In this document: one piece after another, positions 9,334 to 17,984 of the stretch
Layout of the letters: the number at the start of each line of letters is the position of its first letter
How positions within the stretch are numbered: the first letter of the stretch is position 1
DNA from: Bacteroidia bacterium
GTDB lineage: Bacteria > Bacteroidota > Bacteroidia > SpSt-205
Assembly (NCBI GenBank): GCA_026414975.1
Contig: JAOAHZ010000001.1
Span: 311,547 to 375,546, forward strand
DNA: 64,000 nucleotides
Direction: 5' to 3'
Made by a program: the position numbers and the translations under genes
The notes under the pieces: generated by a model
Databases searched by the model: none
Seen by the model: only the letters and a program-made list of their open reading frames with translations
What the model was told of the DNA's origin: nothing

Positions 9334-10457
9334 GTACGCCACAATAATGAGGTATCCCCATAGCTTAGGAACCGAAATCCGTGGTTCAGGGCGTAAGTAT
9401 AAACGGCCTCTATACCATCTCGCCCGATAAACGCCTGCACTAATCCCAAAAGCGTGCTACCAGGCAAATGGAAGTTGGTTATAAGCCCTTCACAGAGCTG
9501 AAAGGGGTAGCCGGGAAGGATATAAAGGCTTGTCATGCCCTCCAAAGTGTCGGGGAGGGCCGAGAGAGCCTCCTGAGGAGAAAGGGTCGGAGTCTCCTCC
9601 TGCCAGATTAGGGGAGAGAGGGCTTGAGGCCTTTGACCCCGGGCATATAAAACCCCCAACCAGTACAAACTTTCTACAAGCCTCAGCGTAGTTGTGCCAG
9701 TACAGACTATCGGCCCCTCACCGTGTCTTAGGGCTTCTAAACTGTCCCGCCGAACAATAAACCGCTCGGCATGCATAGGGTGCTTTTCAGGGGTCTCAGG
9801 CGTCTTGAGCGGGAGAAATGTACCTACACCCACATGAAGCGTAAGCGGATGAAGAGTTATACCTTTTGCTTTCAGCCTCTCCCATACGGCCGGGGTAAAA
9901 TGAAGACCTGCTGTGGGAGCAGCTACAGAACCAGGGGACTCTGCATATACCGTTTGATATCGCTCTCGGTCTGTGGGATCAGGCTCGCGATGTAGATAGG
10001 GGGGAAGAGGTGGAAGTCCTACCGCCTCTACCACGGAAAGAGCTGATAAGTCTGGTGGCGTCCATGTTGCAAGGAAATAACCTTGCCGGTCATCTACCTT
10101 TCCCCTCCACCGCAGATGTAGGGTTAGGGAGGGAGTAGTCCATATAACTTCACTTCCCCGCCTCCAGAATCGTCCAGGGCGATATAGTCCCTTCCATATC
10201 TGGGGAGAGCCGCTATACCAGGTGCCTTCTACGATTTCTGTCAGGAGCACCTCGTGTTTCCCTCGCTTAAGTCGGGCTGAAATGACCCGACTATCATTAT
10301 AGAAGAGTCGTGTCTGAGCTGGTAAAAATTCATCCAAGTGCAGAAAGGTAGTCTCCAAAATCTGTCCAGCCCGATAGATAAGGAGTCGAGCATCATGACG
10401 TTCAGGAGAGGGGTATTGAGCGATGCGGTCAGGGGGTAGCTCATAGGACCATAGCAC
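9330..10457 (-). CDS. queA: tRNA preQ1(34) S-adenosylmethionine ribosyltransferase-isomerase
   Basis: QueA, 375 aa, transfers and isomerises the ribosyl moiety of SAM onto preQ1 at the wobble position of tRNA, giving epoxyqueuosine. Signature stretches are 'FYNDSRVISARL', 'PGSVAAPTAGLHFT', 'LHVGVGTF', 'LITNFHLPGSTLL' and 'FRFLSYGD', all in normal order. The start codon is GTG at 10457, 4 nt behind a perfect TAACTTTG box, so the message appears leaderless with a GTG start. The downstream pyrC overlaps by 4 bp. QueE for the same pathway is at 59086. Confidence 0.95.
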   Translation of the reverse strand: MLWSYELPPDRIAQYPSPERHDARLLIYRAGQILETTFLHLDEFLPAQTRLFYNDSRVISARLKRGKHEVLLTEIVEGTWYSGSPQIWKGLYRPGRFWRRGSEVIWTTPSLTLHLRWRGKVDDRQGYFLATWTPPDLSALSVVEAVGLPPLPPYLHREPDPTDRERYQTVYAESPGSVAAPTAGLHFTPAVWERLKAKGITLHPLTLHVGVGTFLPLKTPETPEKHPMHAERFIVRRDSLEALRHGEGPIVCTGTTTLRLVESLYWLGVLYARGQRPQALSPLIWQEETPTLSPQEALSALPDTLEGMTSLYILPGYPFQLCEGLITNFHLPGSTLLGLVQAFIGRDGIEAVYTYALNHGFRFLSYGDTSLLWRT

Positions 10458-10461
10458 CTAC

Positions 10462-10469
10462 CAAAGTTA
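10462..10469 (-). promoter_or_regulatory. -7 box TAACTTTG for the queA-pyrC-tamL operon
   Basis: Perfect TAnnTTTG on the minus strand, 4 nt before the GTG start of queA. Confidence 0.7.
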
Positions 10470-10590
10470 TGGGTTCCCTCATGGATGATTTTTCCTCCTT
10501 TCCCTTACAAAGGAAACAGGTCCAGAGAAAGAGCTTCCCAAGCACGAGGGATAAGCTTGCAGAGAGAGACTGAGGCTAATCTTCGCAATC

Positions 10591-10626
10591 AAAAAAACTG
10601 CGCCAGAGTTCTAAGCTCTGGCGCAG
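10591..10626 (-). terminator. Rho-independent terminator after the M43 protease gene
   Basis: Perfect 11-bp inverted repeat: arms 10598-10608 and 10616-10626 (CTGCGCCAGAG / CTCTGGCGCAG) with a 7-nt loop. On the minus strand it is followed at once by seven T. It lies about 30 nt downstream of the protease stop. Confidence 0.9.
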
Positions 10627-10658
10627 CTCTGGGAGAAACTCCGTGAGGCCGACTTAGA

Positions 10659-12863
10659 CTATTCCGCAAGTACCACCTTTTGCTGTAGCCTTAGAGCTTC
10701 TTCATCCCTGACTTCCAAAAGATATACACCCTTGGGAAGGCCAGAAAAAGAGATGGGATAGATATCGCTGCCATTCGGACTGAGCCGCTCTTGCCTAAGG
10801 ACTTGCCCTGTAAGGGTGAGCAGCTTATACTCTATCCAACCTGAGTTCACCCCACGAAACCTGATCCAGCCTTCTGCGCCCTGAACTGGATTAGGAGCAA
10901 AAGAGACATGAGGCTGGGAGGCCAGAAGAGATGAAGAGAAGTCGCCATCCGCTACACGCAGGCTGTCGATGTACAATGTATTCCCCATCCCCGTGCGATT
11001 TTCAAAGCGAATAAGCACATTCGTGCCTACGTAAGATGCTGGTATGGCTATTTGTTTTCGGACCCAGCTATTGTTAGCATTCTGAGGGGGTATAAGTTCA
11101 GTAGGGTAGGTAGAAGTTGATGCAATAGCACTTCCTGTTATGTCCAAATCTTCTGCGGCTTCTTCGTAAAGCTTTTGCCAGGATACACCGCAGTCGTTGG
11201 AGATATAAACGGCAAGAGTATCGCCGTATAAGAGCGTAGTATTAGAGGAATTGCCCCAGAGTACTGCACGGTAATGTACATCAAATGAGATGGTGGGGTT
11301 GTTAGCCGAAGAAGGTATGGCAATAGGCGGGGTGATTAGATAGTCCCGCTGACCCCGATTGAAGTATCGGTGGTTGCGGATTCTGACCATGCCGTTGCTA
11401 TTCCCATAACTGCCACGACCTGTAGAGGCATAGCGCTCCCATGTGAGGTTGCTATTCTGAGTAGCGAAATCTGGATTGACTACACGCCATCCTGGGGGTG
11501 GGAAAGTAGTTGCTTCAAACCGTTCCACAAATGGATAGCTAACCACGGCGGATGGGTCCCGTACCACTATGAATCCCGTGTAGGTCGTGTCATCGGTGGC
11601 GAAATGATTTTGTACTTGGAGATAGACGTCATAAGTGCCTGGCGTAGACGGCGCTATGATAGTTGCACAGGGACCCGCATTAGAAGATGCAACGACGGTG
11701 CTACCCTGGCGGATTTCCCACTGAAAAATGTGGGGTTTACCCATGCTGTAGCTGACAAAATTTAAGGCTTGGCCGGGGCACACTACACAGGGAGGTTGCT
11801 CACAGCCCCTTAGGGCGAAGTTAGCTAAGGTGCGTCCCCAAGGACCGGTACCCGTTGCATTAAGGTTGCTGGCTTGCCACTGCTGACGATCCGAAGCTGT
11901 CGCAAGGGCAGCTCTCATTCGGGTGGCTTGCCCTTCAGTAAAGAGGTCCATAGAGCTATCATCTACATAATCCATAAAGTTTCTGACTTGATCAGGTACA
12001 TCCCCACCCAGGATAGCTATATTTTCAGCGCAGGTGTTTTGCCTGCGAGCTGCGCCGTAGTTCGCTTGTCTGCTGGGTGGTGTATCACATACTCTATCAC
12101 CCTGGTTGCCGCAGTTGGAAGAACTCATGCCAGCGCACCCCCCCTGGAAGGTATGGTAAAGGTTGAGGTAGTGTCCATTTTCGTGCGTAGTGGTTTGGCT
12201 TCTCCCAGGAACTCCAAAATAGTCTGCTATAACAATTACCCCCTGTTCCCCCGGAGAACCGCCTGGAAGCGTTGCGACTCCCAGCACGCTGCATCCTGCG
12301 ATAGTTGAGCATAAGGTACGAACGACCCATATGTTTAGATACTGGTTCCGGGGCCATCCAACATTCGCCTTCAAGATATAGTCATTTTCTTGAGAACCAT
12401 CTATATGTACCTCGTTGGAAGTTAATCCAGCGTTGCTGTAGTGGGTGTAGGTTATGCCAGAGTGGGGCATACCTGACGGGTCCTTTGTAGCTAACGAAAA
12501 TTCTATACGGGTATCTACCCCAGAGCTATACCCTTTACTGTAAGGTCGCTTGCGATAGTCGTCAAATAACTCTCGCATCTGATGAAAGACCCGAGAAGCA
12601 GGTATGCTGTCGGGTGCTCCAACGCCTGAGTGGATGATGTGGACGACGACCGGAATAATATACTGGGATGTTTCTGGGCATGTACTAGTGGTACGGAACT
12701 GGGCCCCGTTTGCTTCTATCCAGGCAGCCATTGCAGCTTCAAGCTGCTCGCGAGCTGTAATAATTTGAGGATTCTGTCGAAGCTCTTCTTGTAGATGAAG
12801 GTCGGTGCCGCATATAGGGCGCTGAGCCCATATCACGGCTGCGATGAGAAAAGTGTAACGCAT
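10659..12863 (-). CDS. secreted M43 (cytophagalysin-type) metalloprotease, T9SS type A
   Basis: 734 aa exported zinc protease. The signal peptide ends at 'VIWAQ' (residue 14). The catalytic domain (about 65-320) carries the extended zinc motif HENGHYLNLYH at 227-237 and a Met-turn 'NFMDY' near 297, placing it among pappalysin/cytophagalysin (M43) metzincins. The Gly of HExxHxxGxxH is Asn here, a change I recall from other Bacteroidota M43 proteins. Cys-rich segments around the active site suggest disulfides. A PKD/Ig-like domain follows (about 350-440), then a choice-of-anchor-like jelly roll (443-635), and a type A sorting domain (about 650-734, ending 'LPKGVYLLEV...VVLAE'). It has its own -7 box and a strong terminator, so it is a separate unit behind the J-domain/LRR gene. 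Confidence 0.9.
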   Translation of the reverse strand: MRYTFLIAAVIWAQRPICGTDLHLQEELRQNPQIITAREQLEAAMAAWIEANGAQFRTTSTCPETSQYIIPVVVHIIHSGVGAPDSIPASRVFHQMRELFDDYRKRPYSKGYSSGVDTRIEFSLATKDPSGMPHSGITYTHYSNAGLTSNEVHIDGSQENDYILKANVGWPRNQYLNIWVVRTLCSTIAGCSVLGVATLPGGSPGEQGVIVIADYFGVPGRSQTTTHENGHYLNLYHTFQGGCAGMSSSNCGNQGDRVCDTPPSRQANYGAARRQNTCAENIAILGGDVPDQVRNFMDYVDDSSMDLFTEGQATRMRAALATASDRQQWQASNLNATGTGPWGRTLANFALRGCEQPPCVVCPGQALNFVSYSMGKPHIFQWEIRQGSTVVASSNAGPCATIIAPSTPGTYDVYLQVQNHFATDDTTYTGFIVVRDPSAVVSYPFVERFEATTFPPPGWRVVNPDFATQNSNLTWERYASTGRGSYGNSNGMVRIRNHRYFNRGQRDYLITPPIAIPSSANNPTISFDVHYRAVLWGNSSNTTLLYGDTLAVYISNDCGVSWQKLYEEAAEDLDITGSAIASTSTYPTELIPPQNANNSWVRKQIAIPASYVGTNVLIRFENRTGMGNTLYIDSLRVADGDFSSSLLASQPHVSFAPNPVQGAEGWIRFRGVNSGWIEYKLLTLTGQVLRQERLSPNGSDIYPISFSGLPKGVYLLEVRDEEALRLQQKVVLAE

Positions 12864-12867
12864 AATG

Positions 12868-12875
12868 CAAATCTA
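12868..12875 (-). promoter_or_regulatory. -7 box TAGATTTG for the M43 protease gene
   Basis: Perfect TAnnTTTG on the minus strand, 4 nt before the ATG at 12863. It fills most of the 24-nt gap to the preceding gene. Confidence 0.7.
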
Positions 12876-12887
12876 AGGACTTTCTGC

Positions 12888-13709
12888 TTAGGTAGGTGAG
12901 TCCCAAAGAACTTCGCAGGCGCACTCTTGACGAAACCTTTTCAAACGTTCCTGACATGCAGGTGAAAGGGGATTTTTCCTAACATCCAGTAGCTTTAGAT
13001 TCGGCAGAGTGAATACCTCTTCTGGTAGATCGCTAAGTTGATTGCCTTGCAAAACTAAACGGCGTAGCGCTTTGAGTTCACCGATACCCAAAGGTAGACA
13101 CCGAATGTTATTATAGGCTAAGTCAAGCTCCTCCAAGCGTGAGAAGTGAAAAATTCGAGAAGGCAAGCTGGAAAGTTTATTGTGAGAGAGGTCTAAGACT
13201 ATCAAACCTGAAGAGCCATATAGCTCAGTCGGAAAGGTGGTAAGATGGTTGTGAGAGAGGTCTGCTTTTCGGAGAGTAGAAGGCAGGTGAAGATAAGGAG
13301 GGATTCTGTTTAGTTTTAGGTCATTCAAACTCAGCTTATGAAATGTAAAGGGGTGCATCCAGTGATAAAGCACGGTCATAGTAAAAACTAAAGCCAGAAG
13401 AATCACCAATACAATTTGAGAAGCGGTAGTTTGCTGTGTGGTGAAGGTAGATTGGGGGGATGAGAAGGGGGTAGAGCTGCGGCGTGCTACATGCGCAGCC
13501 AATCGTAGGTGATAGGCTAAACGCAGATGAGGCGTGGTCAAGACCCGGTAAGCTTCGTTGAGACGCTGCATTTGCTCCTGCGCATCAGGGGCAGGATTCA
13601 CATCGGGGTGTAGGACCTTAGCTAACTCTCTATATCGCTGCCTGATTAATGACTCGGATGCACCAAAGGGTAACCCAAAGAGATCATAATAAGTTTGGAT
13701 GCGGCGCAT
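12888..13709 (-). CDS. membrane protein with N-terminal J-domain and C-terminal leucine-rich repeats
   Basis: 273 aa fusion protein of unknown role. Residues 5-70 are a J-domain: 'YYDLFGLPFGASESLIRQRYRELAKVL' leads into the HPD tripeptide at 34-36, then helix III 'MQRLNEAYRVL'. A Ser/Thr/Gln-rich linker follows, then one transmembrane helix at about 98-118. Residues 122-245 hold five or six short LRRs of the type LxxLDLSHNKLSSLPxxI. The HPD motif implies contact with a DnaK-type Hsp70. The basic linker before the helix suggests a cytoplasmic J-domain and extracytoplasmic LRRs (inference). No Gly/Phe or zinc-finger domain is present, so it is not DnaJ itself. It starts 4 nt after the ribE stop and is probably co-transcribed with it. 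I do not recognise a described family with this order. Confidence 0.85.
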   Translation of the reverse strand: MRRIQTYYDLFGLPFGASESLIRQRYRELAKVLHPDVNPAPDAQEQMQRLNEAYRVLTTPHLRLAYHLRLAAHVARRSSTPFSSPQSTFTTQQTTASQIVLVILLALVFTMTVLYHWMHPFTFHKLSLNDLKLNRIPPYLHLPSTLRKADLSHNHLTTFPTELYGSSGLIVLDLSHNKLSSLPSRIFHFSRLEELDLAYNNIRCLPLGIGELKALRRLVLQGNQLSDLPEEVFTLPNLKLLDVRKNPLSPACQERLKRFRQECACEVLWDSPT

Positions 13710-13713
13710 AGAT

Positions 13714-14334
13714 TCAGGAAGACTCTACTGCTGGCAGTCTAAGCCCATATTGCTGGGCCCATTTCCACAGGTATTTAGCCATGATATCAAACTCTACATT
13801 CACGCGATCGCCACGCTTGAGCCTGGCAAAAGTGGTGTGCTGAAAAGTCCAAGGGATAATAGCTACCCGAAAGGCTTCCCGTTCCACATTGGCGACTGTA
13901 AGGCTGACGCCGTTTATAGCGATAGAGCCTTTTTCTACTACGTAAGGAGCCCATGGCTCAGGGAGAGAAAAGGTAAAGTAATAGCTCTCACCTCCCACTC
14001 GGCTAATCTCTAAGACCTCCAAAGTCGTATCTATGTGCCCTTGTACGATATGTCCCTCTAAGCGAGCCCCGATGGGCAGGGCTCGTTCTAAGTTTATTCC
14101 ATCGCCTAAGTCGCGTTCGCCCAAGGTAGTCCGAACAAGGGTCTCATGCACAGCCTCTACACAATAGAACCGATGTTTGATAGCAATGACAGACAAGCAG
14201 GCGCCGTCATGGGCTATGCTGTTTCCAAGCGATAGGGCATCTACGAAAGGGGCTTGTATCCAGAAGCGCCGTCCTGAGGCCATCGTCTCTATGGCTTGTA
14301 TCGTTCCTACAGCTTCTACTATTCCTGAAAACAT
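13714..14334 (-). CDS. ribE: riboflavin synthase, alpha subunit
   Basis: 206 aa enzyme that dismutates two 6,7-dimethyl-8-ribityllumazines to riboflavin. It has the canonical start 'MFSGIVEAVG' and two tandem lumazine-binding domains of about 95 residues. 'GSIAINGVSLTV' marks the second domain and 'VNVEFDIMAKYL' the end. It starts 3 nt after the stop of the type B T9SS gene and ends 4 nt before the J-domain/LRR gene. No -7 box or FMN riboswitch is visible upstream, so it depends on the T9SS gene transcript. Other rib genes are not in the window. Confidence 0.96.
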   Translation of the reverse strand: MFSGIVEAVGTIQAIETMASGRRFWIQAPFVDALSLGNSIAHDGACLSVIAIKHRFYCVEAVHETLVRTTLGERDLGDGINLERALPIGARLEGHIVQGHIDTTLEVLEISRVGGESYYFTFSLPEPWAPYVVEKGSIAINGVSLTVANVEREAFRVAIIPWTFQHTTFARLKRGDRVNVEFDIMAKYLWKWAQQYGLRLPAVESS

Positions 14335-14337
14335 AGT

Positions 14338-17013
14338 TCAACGCAGTAAAGTGATAGGACCAGCTTTACGATAAGAGCGAGGCTCTCTTGTCTCCAGCTC
14401 GGCTTCTATGACGAAGTAATAAGTACCTTCGGGGGCTGGGCGTCCGCGGTGAGACCCATCCCATAGGTTGTCTATATCTCTACTTTCACTGACTAAGCCT
14501 CCCCACCGGTCGTAAATCCAACAGCGTATAGAGCGTATATTTCGGTAGATAAAGGGGCGGAACACATCATTTATACCATCTCCATTCGGGGTAAAGGTGT
14601 TAGGTAGCATGAGGACAGGGCAGTTATCAAAGCAAATGGGGGCGCCCAAAGGGCTTTCATTGCCGCTGGTATCACGGGCGGTGAGAGCAAAGCAAAAATT
14701 GAGTGTATTAGGAGCGCGCCAACGGAAGCGGCGTTGAGGCTCTTGTACATAACTCAGAAGGGTGTATGGACCATTGGGTTGCTCAGCTAAATATACACCG
14801 TAGCTTCCTACATCTCCTCCACACGTGCTATCTGGAGCCTCCCAGCGAATATCTACAACATAAGCCTCGCAATCTGCTTCTGCTTGATAACTCGTAGGGT
14901 CAGGCAGGCAAGGAGGGGTTGTGTCCCGCGGTGCTTCGCAGGCTTTATTAGAGGCATTCCACAAAGGCGAGCGGACTCCGTTGACCCCATAAGATCCACG
15001 GCTCAGAATGTAATAGCAGTAAGTCTGGTCATTTTGAAGCCCATAGTCTACATAAGTAAAGACTTGACGGCCCGTTGCTTGAACGGGTATAGCTGCAATC
15101 TGAACGAAGGGGCTGGGCTGGGGAGGATCGGCGCGGTAAATGAAAAAGGTATCATTAGTCCAAGGCACATTCTGCTCCCATCGAAGGACGAGAGCTCCGT
15201 CTCGAGGCTGAATAGTAAGAAATAGGCTAGTGGCCGTATTACTGGAAGCTACTTCTCGTCCTGTCCCATCTAAAAGACGCACCCGATATCGGTAGGGACG
15301 TGTACTAGTGGATAAGCCGCCTTGATCTAAATAGCCATCCGTAGTCAAACCTGTAGCGATTGTTTGAAAGTTCGTCCCCGTGAAGCCTTCCGTTCGCTCC
15401 AGCGTATAAGTATAAGGAGGCGGGAAAAAAGTGCTGTCTAAAATTAGGGGCGCTTGCCAAGCTACCCAGATGGCGCCGTTCGTGCCATCCGTGGTGTGGA
15501 CACTATCCTGAAGCATAAGGGGAAAATTGATAGGTAAAGTGATACAAGCCTCCTCACTTGGGCAGCTTAGACTACCTCTGTACCGAGCTCGTATGCGATA
15601 GCAGTACTGAGGACTAAACTCCAAATCCGCATCCGTATAGGTCGTAACAGAGCCCAGAACAGTGGCAACTAACTCATAGCCTGTCAAGGGAGCTCTACAA
15701 CAGGGGGTATCTACATAGCTTCGAGGGGCTGGAGAACGATATATTTCATAAGCATCGGGTGGACAAGCTGCGGGTTGCCAGCTCAAAGTAATCTGACGAG
15801 GTCCCGGTGTTAGAGTCAGTCCTGAGGGAGGAGGGCCTATCACATAAATCCTCGTTACAGCATTGGCAGCGAGGGGGGGACGATATTGAAGGTTATCGTG
15901 AGCATACCAGTCTATCTGATAAAAGTTGGCTCGGATGTGTTCGCACACTGTTTGCCAGTTGAGGGTTGCGCTTACTTCAGGTGGATTGACAGCTGTAAGA
16001 GGAAATGTATTAGGGAGGATGGTAGCAGGGCTGGGTTGGGCCTGAAAAGGGCCGTTGAAACCAAGTCCAGCGTTGTTTAGGTAGAAATAAATGCTGTCTC
16101 GGGCATCAGGGTCATAGGCTCGCACAGGAAAAGTTAGGCGTCGCCCGGCTGTGATGCAGGTTTCAGCTGGGGCTTCTATCACAGGAGGGCGATTTTGGCA
16201 GGGCGATACGAAAATCGCCATGTCGCGAACTACATACCCTATGCGGCGTCCATTTCGGTACTCCTCTATGAGGATGGCGATATTGTAGACCCCTACCTGC
16301 TGAGGCGTATCCCATGTAATCAGTCCCGTTTGTCTGTCAATAGTAAAGGTTCCCCCAAAAGCATCGGGGAAGCGATAATTGGCGACGGGGATAGGATTCT
16401 GCATCACGCCGGGGTCGTACTGCCGGCAGGGAATCAAGCTATACACTAAAGAGTCCCCATCCGGATCGTATGCGCCGGGATTGTGTGTCCATAAGCGCCC
16501 AATGCAGGCGTCGTCTATGGGCTCGTTGAGTAGAATGGGGGAGTTATTTATACCGATGAAGGGGTTATTATTGAGGAGGGTCTCTACGTAAAATGAGCTA
16601 GCTCCTGAATTGGTCATGTTACGCACATTTTCCACGCGGGCGAAGTCAGCAAAACGCAGCTCGTACGAGCCGGGTCCTGGAAGAGTGATTTCTACAGTGT
16701 AGTCGCTGCGCTTGACACGAGGGCGCAGTCGCGTGCCGATGCGGGCGGGGGCATTACAACCAGGCCCACTGGGACCATTGGATCGGGGTATGTTGGTATA
16801 AGCAGCAACGAAAGTCTTTGTATTCCCAATCACGCTCCAGACCTCTAAATCTACAAAACAGCGGTCCACCCCAGCCGCAGCGGAGTCAGAATAATACGTA
16901 ATCGTGACGCGGTATCGGTTTGGAGCAATGTAGGTATAGCTGATTTGGCCTGCGAGTCCATGGGTCGCTCGCAAGGTTGGTAGCAGCAGGAGAAAGGGGA
17001 GGACTTTCCGCAT
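14338..17013 (-). CDS. secreted T9SS type B protein with fibronectin-type domains
   Basis: 891 aa secreted protein. A signal peptide (1-about 19) is followed by the 'GQISYTYIAPNRYRVTITYYSDS' domain that starts many Bacteroidota gliding-associated surface proteins. Residues up to about 380 contain cadherin-like segments ('AYDPDARDSIYF'). From about 390 to 790 there are several fibronectin type III-like modules ('GLTLTPGPRQITLSWQP', 'DGALVLRWEQN', 'VVDIRWEAP'). The last 90 residues are a type B sorting domain with 'LPNTFTPNGDGINDVF' and 'YDRWGG'. It is likely a surface adhesin or matrix protein; no catalytic motif is seen. The -7 element is weaker (TTATTTTG) and 10 nt from the ATG. It heads the transcript that includes ribE. 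Confidence 0.9.
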   Translation of the reverse strand: MRKVLPFLLLLPTLRATHGLAGQISYTYIAPNRYRVTITYYSDSAAAGVDRCFVDLEVWSVIGNTKTFVAAYTNIPRSNGPSGPGCNAPARIGTRLRPRVKRSDYTVEITLPGPGSYELRFADFARVENVRNMTNSGASSFYVETLLNNNPFIGINNSPILLNEPIDDACIGRLWTHNPGAYDPDGDSLVYSLIPCRQYDPGVMQNPIPVANYRFPDAFGGTFTIDRQTGLITWDTPQQVGVYNIAILIEEYRNGRRIGYVVRDMAIFVSPCQNRPPVIEAPAETCITAGRRLTFPVRAYDPDARDSIYFYLNNAGLGFNGPFQAQPSPATILPNTFPLTAVNPPEVSATLNWQTVCEHIRANFYQIDWYAHDNLQYRPPLAANAVTRIYVIGPPPSGLTLTPGPRQITLSWQPAACPPDAYEIYRSPAPRSYVDTPCCRAPLTGYELVATVLGSVTTYTDADLEFSPQYCYRIRARYRGSLSCPSEEACITLPINFPLMLQDSVHTTDGTNGAIWVAWQAPLILDSTFFPPPYTYTLERTEGFTGTNFQTIATGLTTDGYLDQGGLSTSTRPYRYRVRLLDGTGREVASSNTATSLFLTIQPRDGALVLRWEQNVPWTNDTFFIYRADPPQPSPFVQIAAIPVQATGRQVFTYVDYGLQNDQTYCYYILSRGSYGVNGVRSPLWNASNKACEAPRDTTPPCLPDPTSYQAEADCEAYVVDIRWEAPDSTCGGDVGSYGVYLAEQPNGPYTLLSYVQEPQRRFRWRAPNTLNFCFALTARDTSGNESPLGAPICFDNCPVLMLPNTFTPNGDGINDVFRPFIYRNIRSIRCWIYDRWGGLVSESRDIDNLWDGSHRGRPAPEGTYYFVIEAELETREPRSYRKAGPITLLR

Positions 17014-17023
17014 TTGAGTACCA

Positions 17024-17031
17024 CAAAATAA
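17024..17031 (-). promoter_or_regulatory. weak -7 box TTATTTTG for the T9SS type B gene
   Basis: One mismatch to TAnnTTTG; 10 nt before the ATG at 17013. One base separates it from the divergent MoxR box. Confidence 0.45.
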
Positions 17032-17032
17032 A

Positions 17033-17040
17033 CATATTTG
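17033..17040 (+). promoter_or_regulatory. -7 box CATATTTG for the MoxR gene
   Basis: One mismatch to TAnnTTTG; 4 nt before the GTG start at 17045. Confidence 0.5.
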
Positions 17041-17044
17041 TGCA

Positions 17045-17983
17045 GTGCTATTAGAGCAGCTCGTAGGTGCCGCTCAAAAGATTGTGATAGGTCAGCGAGA
17101 ATCGTTGGAGCATCTTTGGACGGCCTTAGTGGCAGGTGGGCATGTTTTATTAGAAGGTGTGCCTGGTGTGGCTAAGACGCTGATGGCGAGCACCATCGCT
17201 CGTCTATCGGGATTAGAGTTTCGGCGCGTGCAGTTTACGCCTGATATGCTCCCTTCAGACCTGACAGGAGGCTTGGTATATGAAGGACCCGGGCGCTTCA
17301 CAGTGCGTAAAGGACCCATATTTACTCAGGTACTTTTAGCTGATGAAGTGAATCGGGCTCCAGCCAAAGTACAGAGTGCTCTGCTGGAGTCTATGCAGGA
17401 GGGCCAGGTTACCATCGGAGAGGAGAGTTATCCTTTGCCTAAGCCGTTTTGGGTATTGGCGACCCAGAATCCCATAGAGCAGGAGGGTACGTATGCCCTT
17501 CCCGAGGCTCAGGTAGATCGGTTTCTCTTCCGCGTGGAGGTCTCCTACCCAACGAGTGAGGAGGAAGAAGAGATTTTGCGGCGATGGGCTCGTCATCAGT
17601 ATCCTGAGCCGCCTGCGCCCCTCCTTTCTGCTTCAAAGGTATTAGACTATCAAGATCAAGCCAACCGAGTAGAAGTGACTCAGCGGCTGGAGCAGTACAT
17701 AGTGCGATTAGTACGAGCTACTCGGGCGCCTGAAGCCGCTGGTATTAAGGGCTGGCAGCATAAAATAGCTTATGGGGCTTCGCCCCGCGCAGCTTTAGCT
17801 CTTCACCGAGCGGCACGAGCTCGGGCCTTTCTCTTAGGACGCTCTGCTGTGCTGCCCGAAGACATCAAGGCTGTGGCCCTTCCCGTCTTACGACATCGGA
17901 TTATTCTATCTTACAGCGCTTTAGCCGAGGGCATCTCATCCGACTCCTTCATTCAATCACTCCTTTCGGCTATTCCTTATTGA
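17045..17983 (+). CDS. MoxR-family AAA+ ATPase
   Basis: 312 aa AAA+ ATPase of the MoxR/RavA group, chaperone-like remodelers of envelope or metal-containing proteins. Walker A is 'GVPGVAKT' (about residues 38-45), Walker B is 'VLLADEVNRAP', the sensor region is 'ATQNPIEQEGTYALPEAQ', and the lid domain has 'GASPRAAL'. The start is GTG at 17045, 4 nt behind a CATATTTG box, so it is probably leaderless. rodA follows after one base. MoxR genes are usually followed by DUF58/VWA genes; those are not here, and the pairing with rodA hints at a role in cell-wall elongation (inference). Confidence 0.92.
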   Translation: MLLEQLVGAAQKIVIGQRESLEHLWTALVAGGHVLLEGVPGVAKTLMASTIARLSGLEFRRVQFTPDMLPSDLTGGLVYEGPGRFTVRKGPIFTQVLLADEVNRAPAKVQSALLESMQEGQVTIGEESYPLPKPFWVLATQNPIEQEGTYALPEAQVDRFLFRVEVSYPTSEEEEEILRRWARHQYPEPPAPLLSASKVLDYQDQANRVEVTQRLEQYIVRLVRATRAPEAAGIKGWQHKIAYGASPRAALALHRAARARAFLLGRSAVLPEDIKAVALPVLRHRIILSYSALAEGISSDSFIQSLLSAIPY

Positions 17984-17984
17984 T

